This document shows positions 42,901 through 59,691 of a stretch of 64,000 nucleotides of DNA, piece by piece. Where the stretch lies: the NCBI GenBank assembly GCA_964020155.1, contig OZ026567.1, positions 1,353,193-1,417,192 of the forward strand. The letters are read 5' to 3'. Below the pieces are notes generated by a model. It made no database searches. It was not told the origin of the DNA and was given only the letters and a program-made list of their open reading frames with translations. How positions within the stretch are numbered: position 1 is the first letter of the stretch; the number at the start of each line of letters is the position of its first letter. This DNA is from Chondrilla cf. caribensis. Taxonomy: Eukaryota; Porifera; Demospongiae; Chondrillida; Chondrillidae. The position numbers were made by a program, and so were the translations under genes.

Positions 42901-45900
42901 GCTACAAGTGGAGGTGCTTAATATTTTTTCAATGTATTGAAGAGTATAGGGGAGAAAACGCTAAGCACCTTTTTGTATAGCTCATGGGGGAGGGGGCGTG
43001 TTAACTTGATATTTTAGTCCAACCTAGCTGGGAACATAAAGTAACGTATGAAACAATTCCCATCTTTGTATCTTACCCGTAAACCCATCTACAAGTGGAG
43101 GTGTTTAATATTATTTCAATGTATGGGAGAGTATAGGGGAGAAAACGCTAAGTACCTTTTTGTATAGCTCATGGTGGAGGGGGCGTGTCAGCTTGATATT
43201 TTAGTCCAACCTAGCTGGGAACATGAAGTAACATATGAAACAATTCCCATCTCCGTAGCTTACCCATAACCCCATCTACAAGTGGAATTGCTTAATATTT
43301 TTTCAATGTATGGGAGAGTATAGGGGAGAAAATGCTAAGCACCTTTTTGTATAGCTCATGGTGGAGGGGGCGTGTCAGCTTGATATTTCAGACAGGCCTA
43401 GCTGGGAACATGAAGTAACGTATGAAACAATTCCCATCTCCGTAGCTTACCCGTAGCCCCATCTACAAGTGGAGGTGCTTAATATTCTTCCAATGTATGG
43501 TAGAGTATAGGGGAGAAAATGCTAAGCACCTTTTTGTATAGCTCATGGGGGAGGGGGCGTGTCAACTTGATATTTTAGTCCGATCTAGCTGGAGATGTGA
43601 AGTAACTTATGAAACAATTCCAACCTTTGTATCTGACCCGTCAACCCATCTACAAGTGGAGGTGTTTAATATTTTTTCAATGTATGGTAGAGTATAGGGG
43701 AGAAAACGCTAAGCACCTTTTTGTATAGCTCATGGGGTAGTGGGTGTGTCAACTTGATATTTTAGTTCAACCTAGCTGGGGACGTGAAGTAACTTTTGAA
43801 ACAATTCCTATCTCCGTAGCTTACCCGTAACCCCATCTACAAGTGGAGGTGCTTAATATTTTTTCAATGTATGGTAGAGTATAGGGGAGAAAATGCTAAG
43901 CACCTTTTTGTATAGCTCATGGGGGAGGGGGCGTGTCAACTTGATGTTTTAGTCCGACCTAGCTGATGAAGTGAAGTAACTTATGAAACAATTCCCATCT
44001 TTTTAGCTTACCCGTTAACCCAGCTACAAGTGGAGGTACTTAACATGTTTTCAATGTATGGAAGAGTATATAGGGAGAAAATGTTAAGTACCTTATTGTA
44101 TGGCTCATGGGGGAGGGGGCGTGTTAATTGGATAATTTAGACAGACCTAGCTGGGAACATGAAGTAACTTATGAAACAATTCCCATCTTTGTAGCTTACC
44201 CATAACCCCAGCTACAAGTGGAGGTGCTTAATATTCTTCAATGTATGGGAGAGTATAGGGGAGAAAATGCTAAGCACCTTTTTGTATAGCTCATGGGGGA
44301 GGGGGCGTGTTAACTCGATATTTTAGTCCAACCTAGCTGGGGACGTGAAGTAACTTATGAAACAATTCCCATCTTTGTAGCTTACTCGTAACCCCAGCTA
44401 CAAGTGGAGGTGCTTAATATGTTTTCAATGTATGGTAGAATATATAGGGAGAAAATGCTAAGCACCTTTTTGTATAGCTCATGGGGGAGGGGTCGTGTCA
44501 AATTGATTATTTTGTCCGACCTAGCTGATGAAGTGAAGTAACTTATGAAACAATTCCCATCTCCGTAGCTTACCCGTAACCCCATCTACAAGTGGAGGTG
44601 CTTAATATTTTTTTCAATGTACGGAAGAGTATATAGGGAGAAAATGCTAAGCACCTTTTTGTATAGCTCATGGGGGAGGGGGTGTGTCAACTTGATATTT
44701 TAGTCCAACGTAGCTGGGGATGTGAAGTATCTTATGAAACAATTCCCATCTTTGTAGCTTACCCGTAAACCCATCTACAAGTGGAGGTGCTTAATACTCT
44801 TCAATGTATGGGAGAGTATATAGGGAGAAAATTCTAAGCACCTTTTTGTATAGCTCATGGAGGAGGGGGCATGTCAACTTGATATTTTAGACAGACCTAG
44901 CTGATGAAGTGAAGTAACTTATGAAACAATTCCCATCTTTGTATCTTACCCGTAACCCCAGCTACAAGTGGAGGTGCTTAATAATATTTTTCCAATGTAT
45001 GGGAGAGTATAGGGGAGAAACCTCTAAGCACCTTTTTGTATAGCTCATGGGGGAGGGGTTGTGTCAACTTGATACCTTAGACAGACCTAGCTGGGAGCAT
45101 GAAGTAACGCATGAAACAATTCCCATCTCCGTAGCTTACCTGTAAACCCAGCTACAAGTGGAGGTGCCTAATATTTTTTCAATGTATGGGAGAGTATAGG
45201 GGAAAAAATGCTAAGCACCTTTTTGTATAGCTCATGGGGGAGGGGGCGTGTTAACTTGATATTTTAGTCCGATCTAGCTGGTGATGGGAAGTAACTTATG
45301 AAACAATTCTCATCTCCGTAGCTTACCCGTAACCCCAGCTACAAGTGGAGGTGCTTAATATTTTTTCAATGTATGGTAGAGTATAGGGGAGAAAATGCTA
45401 AGCACCTTTTCATATAGCTCATGGGGGAGGGGGCGTGTCAACCTGATATTTTAGTCCGACCTAGCTGGTGATGTGATATAACTTATGAAACAATTCCCAT
45501 CACCATAGCTTACCCGTAACCCCAGCTACAAGTGGAGGTGCTTAATATTCTTCAATGTATGGGAGAGTATGGGGGAGAAAACGCTAAGCATCTTTTTGTA
45601 TAGCTCATGGTGGAGGGGGCGTGTCAACTTGATATTTTAGTCCGACCTAACTGGTGACGTGAAGTAACTTATGAAATAATTTGCATCTTTGTAGGTAACC
45701 CGTAACCCCATCCACAAATGGAGGTGCTTAATATTTTTTTAATGTATTCGAGAGGATACCTTAGGTACATTCGAAGGTATGTATAGGATAGAAAACGCTA
45801 AGCACCTTTTTGCATGACTCATAGGGGAGGGGGCATGTCTACTTTTTATTTTTAACAGAGCTAGTTGGGGACGTGAACTAACTTCTGAAACTTTTTTATC

Positions 45901-46100
45901 ACAGTAGCTAACCCATAAACCCAGTTACATTCGGATTTATTACATTTTTTCAATGTATGGGAGAGTATAGGAGAAAAAAAGTTAAACACCTTTTTGCATA
46001 GCTCATGGGAGAGAGGGTGTGTCAACTTGATACTTTAGACAGAGCTTGCTGGGGACGTGAAATAACTTTTGAAGCAATTCCTGTCTCAATTATTTGATTT
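39935..46100 (-). repeat. Satellite A, reverse block 3
   Basis: About 33 monomers in reverse orientation, homogeneous (AGTATAGGGGAGAAAATGCT, AAGCACCTTTTTGTATAGCT) but degenerate after ~45700. Confidence 0.95.
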
Positions 46101-46870
46101 GATTAAATTTCTAATTGACATGTCCCCTACCCCATGAGCTATGCAAAAAGGTGCTTAGCGTTTTCTCTTTTATACGTACTCTCCCATCATTGGAAAAATT
46201 TTAAGCACCTTCGAAGGTACCAGGAGTTACGGTCTACCTATTGGGATGGGAATTGTTTCAGAAGTTAGTTCATGTCCCCAGCTGGGTTTGTCTAAAATAT
46301 AACATTGACACGTCCCCTCCCCCATGAGCTATGCAAAAAGGTGCTTAGCGTTTTCTCTCTCCTATACTCTCCCATACATTGAAAATGATATTAAGCACCT
46401 TCGAATGTACCTAAGTAATGGTCTACCTACTGTGATGGGAATTGTTGCATAAGTTAGTTCATGTCTCCAGCGAGGTTTGTCTAAAATATCAAGTTGACAC
46501 GCCCCCTCCCTCATGAGCTATGCAAAAAGGTGCTTAGCGTTTTCTCTCCTATACTCTCCCATACATACATTGAAAAAATATTAAGCACCTTCGAATGTAC
46601 CTGGGGTTACGGTCTACTTATTGTGATGGGAATTCTTTCAGAAGTTAGTTCATGTCCCAAGCTAGGTTTGTCTAAAGTATCAAGTTGACACACCCCCTCT
46701 CCCATGAGCTATGCAAAAAGTATTTTCTCTCCTGCGTATACTCTCCCATACATTGAAAAACTATTAAGCACCTTCGAATGTAGCTCGGGTTACAGGCCAC
46801 CTATTGACGTGGAACATGTTTCAGAAGTTAGTTCACTCTTCGAATCCAAACATTGAAAGATATTAAGCAC
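46101..46870 (+). repeat. Satellite A, forward block 5
   Basis: About four monomers between two orientation switches. Confidence 0.9.
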
Positions 46871-47345
46871 CTCCAGATCCTGATGTACATATAGGAGAGA
46901 AAACGCTAAGCAACTTTTTGCATAGCTCATGAGGTAGGGGACATGTCAATGAGATATTTTAGATAAACCTAGCTGGGAATGTGAACTAACGTGTAAAACT
47001 ATTCCCATTTCCATAGCTAACTCGTAACCCCATCTACAAGTGGAGGTGCTTAATGTTTTTCAATGTATGGAAGAGTATAGGAGAGAAAATGCTAAGCACC
47101 TTTTTGCATAGCTCATGGGAGAGGGGATGTGTCAACTTGATATTATGGACAAACCTAGCTGGGAACATGAACTAACTTCTGAAACAATTCCCATCACAAT
47201 AGGTAAACCGTAACTCCAGGTACATTTGAAGGTGCTTACCACATTTTTAATGTATGGGAGAGTATAGTAGAGAAATGCTAAGTACCTTTTTGCATAGCTC
47301 ATGGGGAGGTGAGGTGGGACATGAATTAACTTCTGAAACAATATC
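46871..47345 (-). repeat. Satellite A, reverse block 4
   Basis: About two and a half degenerate monomers, joining repeat B on the right. Confidence 0.85.
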
Positions 47346-48512
47346 ATCAGCAACAAATCCCATCATTTTTGTTATCAAAAGGACCATATTAGTTCCAGAC
47401 GTGTGTCCGTGCATTCATATTTGATCTGTGATGCATTATGTGCACACAGGAGAGTTCGTGGTGACAAGCATAAAAATTGACATTTTTTTGCTTGTCACCA
47501 CGAGGCCCATAGCACACTCAGGACGATTTGTATACATCCGAACTTGTGTTGGTGAGTTTGGTAAGACACTGGGCAACCCTTGGTGACCATCAACGTGGTA
47601 TCAAATCACCTGAGTTATCACCACAAGGTGTATTAGACTTCGAAAATTCTTTTGAAATGTACATACAAGTGTATAATTCTATGTGTCATATGGACACCTG
47701 AGAGAATTTTCATTAGCAACAAAACCTATCAGTTTTGGCATGAAAAGGACCGTATTAGTTCCAGAAGTGTGTCCATGCATTCATATTTGATCTGTGATGC
47801 ATTATGTGCACACAGGAGGGTTCGTGGTGACAAGCATAAAAATTGACATTTTTTTGCTTGTCACCACGAGGCCCATAGCACACTCAGGACGGTTTGTATG
47901 CATCCCAAATTGTGTTGGTGAGTTTGGTACGGACACTGGGCAACCCTTGGTGACCTGCAAAGTGATGTCAAATCATCTGAGTTATCACCACAAGGCATAT
48001 TACACTTCTATTGAAATGTGGTGACATCCATTGGTGACCAACAGCAGAATGTGAAATTACCTGAGTGATTACCATAAGGCGTATTACACATGTATTGAAG
48101 TGTACATGCAAAAGTATATACATTATTATTAGGTGTCATATGGACACTGGGGAGAATTTTGGATCGGCAACAAAACACATCTTTCTTGTTATCAGAAGGA
48201 CTGTACTAGTTTCACTGAGGAGTGTATTCATACATCGGTATTTGTGCTGTGATGCATCACATGCACACAGGAGAGGCTGTGGTGACAAGTGATGAAATTT
48301 GACATTTTTTTGCTTGTCACTACGAGGCCTATAGCACACTCTGTAGGGTGTGCATGCATCCGAAATTGTGTTGGTGAGTTTGACATGGACACTTGGTAGT
48401 CCTTGGTGACCAGCTACGGAATGTAAAATTACCCAAGTGATCACCACAAGGTGTTTTACACATAATATGTATATTGGAATGTACATTCAAAAGTATATGC
48501 ATTATTCCACTA
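47346..48512 (+). repeat. Repeat B, three to four degenerate units
   Basis: Units carry TAGTTCCAGACGTGTGTCCG, GATGCATTATGTGCACACAG and GGCATATTACACTT. Orientation is opposite to the 20787-24048 array. It ends just before the unique segment at 48.5 kb. Confidence 0.9.
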
Positions 48513-50030
48513 ATTCCACTAATATGATCCGCCCCCGGAGGCATTTATCACGAGTATCATTAATAATTTTATTTATTTATTCGATTACGTCATGAAGAGC
48601 TAGTGACGTAAGGTGACGTATAATAATTCCCACATCGACCGTCAGGTGTTACTGTGGTCTATATGGCGTATTTGATCTCTGTTTAGACTAAACAGTGAAT
48701 CGCTTTGAACTATTTTAACTGAGATGTCTTTTACTGATAACTTCTGATTAAAGCTGCACACTGGTGTTCCTCCATGAAGACAACTAGAGGAGACACAGAA
48801 CGAGAAGAGACCAAGTGAGAAGGGAAGCAGTGAACTCGTGGCGATAGTATTCAGAACGAAACGGACCAAAAACAGGTACGGCCTGATCTAGTTGAGACCT
48901 TTTATCTCAGTTTATAGGTTTTCCGTTAGGGCTGATTACTTTGAATGTAGCCACGTAATGAGACCGACCTCAAGCAAACACATTTGTCAACGTTTTCTTC
49001 ATTGAATTGGAATGAACTTAGTTTAAATGAGAAGGCAGCTCAATCTCTTTCTAATTGCTGTGCCTGTGTTAGCTAATACCTTTCCACAAGTTGCAAAGTC
49101 TTTCCCTTTGGCGCCTACACACGAGCCAAACCATTCTGAGTCTGTCAGTGAAAAAGTTTCATTGAGAATGAATACCCGAAATGCAATTTTCTTTGTAACC
49201 AGACAGTTGGTCAGCCATTCTCAGTGTTAGCTAAATAGGCACCCAAATGAACTGGGCCTAAGAGATAAAAATAGCTAGGTACAGAAAGCCATTAGGGACA
49301 CACAACATGTACTGCTGAATGTAATGCCTCACTTGAGAAATCCACTTTACAAGCTGCCTATAGTACAGACCTTAGTTTTAAGTAGGCTACAAAGGTACCG
49401 TAAAGCTCAATATTATGACCCTCCAAATGAATTAAGTAAAAAAGAACCATTATTCACTTCAGTCCCATCAGTGCAATAGATTTGATGAACTTGTTGCTGA
49501 AATTGGGATGATTCAATTCCTTTCGTTGCCACATCATTAGTTAAAGACTTTGAATAGTAGGTACTGATGCTGCTCATAAAATTAAACTTCTAGGTTTAGA
49601 ATTGAATCCGATAATTCCTGGTTTGGAAATAAAACCTAAACGTAAATTAATCAGAAAGAGATTTGAAGGAACTTTGATTTCCATGTCTGTACCTCCTAAC
49701 AAGAGAAAATTGAAAGAAATTGATGTTTCTTTTGTAGACAGCTATAGCAAAGTTGTTAGGCTTGTCCTCGGATTTGAGATAGTTTGACACAGTTGGACAT
49801 TTAGCAAAAGTACGGAAATACCTTTTCCAATTCATCAAAAACACCAAAAATAGACTTTACGCTTTTGTAGACTCATTTATACACACAAGGCGTCCATTGA
49901 GCAACTACTGCCCAATCATCCACATGATTCTCTTGATTATTTGAAGTATGCAAAAGACCTTGAACTACTTATGGTTACAGAGATTGTATGCAATCTCCAT
50001 TGAAATGGTTATGTGTGTTAGAATGTACAG
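48513..50030. other. Unclassified segment upstream of the hammerhead region
   Basis: Non-satellite sequence with CRE-like TTACGTCA (48584) and TGACGTA sites, and short open stretches (for example 49602-49787 plus: a K/R-rich 61-codon frame). The frames are broken by stops. It may be the decayed body of a retroelement whose terminal repeat is the hammerhead region, but no reverse transcriptase motif could be read. Confidence 0.35.
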
Positions 50031-50031
50031 T

Positions 50032-50425
50032 AATAGTACATTCCACTGTGTACAGAGTGCCTACGGCACATAGTACATTCAACTATGTACGGAGTGCCTA
50101 CGGCACATAGTACATTCATCTGTGTACAGAGTGCCTACGGCACATAGTACAGTCAACTATGTACAGAGTGCCTACGGCACATAGTACATTCAACTATGTA
50201 CAGAGTGCCTACGGCACATAGTACATTCCACTGTGTACAGAGTGCCTACGGCACATAGTACAGTCAACTATGTACAGAGTGCCTACGGCACATAGTACAT
50301 TCATCTGTGTACAGAGTGCCTACGGCACATAGTACAGTCAACTGTGTACAGAGTGCCTACGGCACATAGTACATTCAACTGTGTACAGAGTGCCTACGGC
50401 ACATAGTACAGTCAACTATGTACAG
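50032..50425 (+). repeat. 37-bp tandem repeat abutting a hammerhead ribozyme
   Basis: Ten full copies and one partial copy of a 37-bp unit including GAGTGCCTACGGCACATAGT. Each unit has the palindromic pair GTACAT and ATGTAC around a six-base loop. The last, partial copy runs directly into the stem I strand of the ribozyme at 50430. Confidence 0.95.
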
Positions 50426-50429
50426 ATAC

Positions 50430-50516
50430 ACTGCACTGATGAGTGTCCAATAAGACCGAAACACTGGCTAGCCATCTCTCTGTAACTACTAGAGATGGTA
50501 AGTCAGTGTCTGCAGT
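50430..50516 (+). ncRNA. Type I hammerhead ribozyme 1 (extended stem III)
   Basis: Core CTGATGA at 50436-50442 and GAAA at 50458-50461. Stem I ACTGCA (50430-50435) pairs with TGCAGT (50511-50516), 6 bp perfect. Stem II is GACC with GGTC, allowing one bulged T at 50444. Stem III has A-T plus CACTG with CAGTG, then an internal loop and an 8-bp helix CCATCTCT with AGAGATGG. The predicted cleavage is after GTC, at 50510. All conserved core residues are present. Confidence 0.85.
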
Positions 50517-50534
50517 TTCATAATAATGAATAGT

Positions 50535-50535
<1 letters not shown>

Positions 50536-50566
<31 letters not shown>
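50536..50566. repeat. (TA)n tract between the two hammerheads
   Basis: Pure TA run within the 143-bp interval between predicted cleavage sites. Confidence 0.9.
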
Positions 50567-50572
<6 letters not shown>

Positions 50573-50605
50573 TAATTTGATTATAGTATACATATGAACA
50601 TGTGC

Positions 50606-50659
50606 GCTGTACTGATGAGGCCCAAAAGGCCGAAACGCTATAGTAATAGTGTCTACAGC
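50606..50659 (+). ncRNA. Type I hammerhead ribozyme 2 (canonical minimal form)
   Basis: Core CTGATGA at 50612-50618 and GAAA at 50632-50635. Stem I GCTGTA (50606-50611) pairs with TACAGC (50654-50659). Stem II GGCC pairs with GGCC (50619-50622, 50628-50631) under a CAAAA loop. Stem III ACGCTAT pairs with ATAGTGT (one G-U) under an AGTA loop. Cleavage is predicted after GTC, at 50653. The very short stem III is typical of the hammerheads found in Penelope-like elements and animal retrozymes. Confidence 0.93.
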
Positions 50660-50879
50660 TGATTGTGTGTGTGTGTTTGCAGTATGTACGTATGTATTCA
50701 TATATGTGTATTGTTTCACTATCAGATGTGTGTATAATATACGAAATAAATGAGCAACGAATGCAATCATGCATCAGTCCTCAGAATGGGTTTAGATTGG
50801 CCATATTATATGAATATTATTATATTGTATTATTCATAATAAAAGTCATTATCCTACATTAAAAAAATTTATTATTATA

Positions 50880-50925
50880 GCTATAGACACTAGGATGCTA
50901 GCCTTCTGGGCCTCATCAGTACAGC
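50880..50925 (-). pseudogene. Decayed hammerhead ribozyme 3, opposite strand
   Basis: On the minus strand GCTGTA, CTGATGA, stem II GGCC with GGCT (one G-U) and the GTGTC cleavage site followed by TATAGC (stem I partner) are all kept. The GAAA box is replaced (AGCA), so cleavage is not expected. Confidence 0.75.
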
Positions 50926-50989
50926 GACAACATAATGCTATGGTATTATAATACATATCATATATAAATACATACGTACAGATATACAA

Positions 50990-51253
50990 TTGTCACACAT
51001 ACATACATACGTACATACATACATACGTACATACATACATACGTACATACATACATATGTACATACATACATACGTACATACATACATACGTACATACAT
51101 ACATATGTACAGATATACAATTGTCACACATACATACATACGTACATACATACATACGTACATACATACATACGTACATACATACATACGTACATACATA
51201 CATATGTACAGATATACAATTGTCACACATACATACATACGTACATACATACA
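50990..51253. repeat. (CATACATACGTA)n with ~110-bp super-units
   Basis: A CATA/CGTA microsatellite punctuated by a recurring GATATACAATTGTCACACAT block at ~50981, ~51112 and ~51212. Confidence 0.95.
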
Positions 51254-51465
51254 TCATATAGAATAAGCCATACAACACTAATTCGCACCATTGCTTCACA
51301 CTTCTAAAGTGTTACTTTACACTTTCATACTATTGCTTCACACCAATGACCCACTATATATCATCAATATGATATATGGTGGGCTTGCTAATCACTTATA
51401 TCACGATATGATAATTGCATAAATCATTATCGCAATATTATCATGTACTGGGTATACAGCCCTTC

Positions 51466-51467
<2 letters not shown>

Positions 51468-51532
<65 letters not shown>
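51468..51532. repeat. (CA)n tract
   Basis: Pure CA run next to a fragment of repeat B. Confidence 0.95.
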
Positions 51533-51535
<3 letters not shown>

Positions 51536-51617
51536 GTACATACACACATACATACATAATATTGAACAACCCCCCACACGTACACACTCACAACTGAACA
51601 CAATTAAACACACACAC

Positions 51618-51895
51618 AGCATCTTTATTAGATGGACTGTACTAGTTTCAGGAGTGTATTCATACATCGGTATTTGTGCTATGATGCATCACGTGCACAC
51701 AGGAGAGGCTGTGGTGACCAGTGATATAATTTGACATTTTTTACTTGTCACCACAAGGCCTATAGTACACTCCGTAGGGTGTGCATGCATCTGAAATTGT
51801 GTTGGTGAGTTTGGTATGGACACTGGGCAGCTCTTGGTGACCAGCAATATGGTGTCAAATCACCTGAGTGATCACCGCAAGGCGTATTATGTATA
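51618..51895 (+). repeat. Repeat B, one isolated unit
   Basis: Homologous to the units at 48190-48450 (TACTAGTTTCAGGAGTGTAT, GATGCATCACGTGCACACAG). It is the last trace of the repeat block. Confidence 0.85.
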
Positions 51896-52579
51896 CGTAT
51901 AATATGATTATGTATGCATGAATTATTGTTATGCCTCTCATTTCACCACACCTGCATATGTATACGTGGATGTACTGAATGAGGTACAATCAATCATTCG
52001 ATAGGAAACTATTATAATAAATTAAAATTAAATTTATAATAATTTTTTTATATAACATACACCATGCATATATGTAGAGATATTCATAATAATACTCTTT
52101 ATTATAATTTGAAATCATGCATATTATCATATCATTATTATATTATTATGATAACATGTTCAACTTGCAGATATAATATAAATTGTAATATAAAATGATT
52201 TAAATCGATTTATGCAATTAATTGCAATTAATGAATACAGTATTTACAAAAATGATTGAAAAAGCAACAATGTAAAACATTGGTAGTTTGGTAAAAGCAT
52301 CAAATGATAAGTATTAAGACTTACACTATTAGACTACAAACCTTCACTCACAGAGAAATGTCATGAAGAAATGATACCAAAATATACATACGTACGTACA
52401 AAACAAAGGTACAAAATATGAAATGAAAACAAAAATCAAGTAAACATGTACACCCACATAACCATTAGTACTATACACAAACATATACACACACATACGT
52501 ACATCACAGTATTATGTATAGATAAATGCAATTGTGTACACATACATATACACAATACACAATGCTGTATTCAAACCAG
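51896..52579. other. AT-rich 3' flank of the leftward CARD-ZU5-Death gene
   Basis: AT-rich with ATTATA palindromes. No exon was recognised. It probably includes the 3' UTR of the gene ending at 52580. Confidence 0.4.
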
Positions 52580-58320
<5,741 letters not shown>

Positions 58321-59038
58321 TCCAGCAAAATCTATGAATGAAGAAGTTACAAAAAGCTCAATGTGAATTCTAATAACACACTATACCATTGCGCGTACAT
58401 ACAAGGCATAGTCTAACCTCATAACAAACGCCGTAGACTATCATATAGAATCGTTGAGCGATCAAAACTATCCATCGATATCACATCAATAATACCGATT
58501 ATGCCGCCATTTTCCGTAGTCCGCGCCCAAGAATGACGTAATGTGAAGTGTGCCCAACAATGAAATCATAGAATGACCCTTGGACTTCCCTTACCACGTG
58601 ACTAAATGACGGCTCGGAGGATATACGCGTCTGTTCTGTGAGCTATGATCCGTACATTCTAGAGGATATATGGTTTCTACGGCAAATAAGGTACCGAAAG
58701 GAATTCAAGTGATTCTCAACGCATGAGAGGTACGTATGTAAGTTCCGTCGAGTATCTCTAATATTATGGGTGTTTGAGTATCTATGGTTCCGTCAGTGGC
58801 TAATCATTAATACATGTACACTTGAGTTAAAGTCTAAAACGCGACTTTGTTGTACCTGATGTTACATACACACCCACTTAGTCAAACCAACAAATAAACA
58901 ATCTATATTCTATGGTGGACACAAGCAGTGTGAGTGAAGCGAGTGGAAAGTGATCTTGCTACGTTAGACTAACCTATTTACTCTGTTTAATTACTGGAAC
59001 AATTTGTATGTATTCTTGTATCCAGAGTCTAAATATTA
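58321..59038. promoter_or_regulatory. 718-bp head-to-head gap between the CARD-ZU5-Death genes
   Basis: Lies between the two start codons and must hold both promoters. A CRE/ATF-type TGACGTAA is at 58534. No TATA box is convincing. A short intron ending in an AG near 59030 is possible for the rightward gene. Confidence 0.55.
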
Positions 59039-59618
59039 ATGGCAGGGGAAGGGGGAGAGTTAGTGAACACCAATCAACTGCTGTTTTTGGTGAGGGAGAC
59101 ATTTCATGCCAGCATTGATGGGCCTTCCCTAGTTCAGGCTATGAGGGAACAGAAGCTACTGAAGAAAAAAGATATAACATTCCTGGATGGCAAAGATGAC
59201 CGCACAGTTGCTAGCTACATATACGAAAGGTTTTTCCATTTTCCTATAGCATCGAAAAGGTTCATAGATGTTCTTCAAGCGACGGGTCATGAGAAGAATG
59301 TAGCGCTTGCTAACTACCTTCAAAATCTAGTGGATATATCCAAGAAACTGCTATTGAAGTATGGAGGTGAGCTCAGGAGAATAGGCAATCTCCTTTTGTA
59401 TGTGCATTTCATTTGTACGTACATGTATGTATGTATGTTCTTAGACACAGATGTACATATGTACGTGCATATATATATGTGCGTACATATGTGAATCCCG
59501 TCTTTATGTACACATGCGTATATGCGTACGTACATGTGAATTTGTGTGTTGTGTGATATAAATGTGAGTTTTAGTGCATGTTCCTAAGTGCTACTGTGTG
59601 ATGTTGTGTCTGTGTGTG

Positions 59619-59691
<73 letters not shown>

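Noticed and set aside
16657..47356. Dozens of 60-75-codon frames resembling MTRPLPHELCKKVLS across satellite A
   Set aside because: They recur because the DNA monomer recurs, occur on both strands with orientation, and are interrupted in most copies. There is no sign of a real protein.
49027..49230. 67-codon frame with a hydrophobic, signal-like start
   Set aside because: Isolated, without splice context or family match, in a segment with many stops. It may be a chance frame in a decayed element.
50032..50425. CRISPR-like look of the 37-bp array
   Set aside because: Units are directly contiguous with no unique spacers, and the window is an animal genome.
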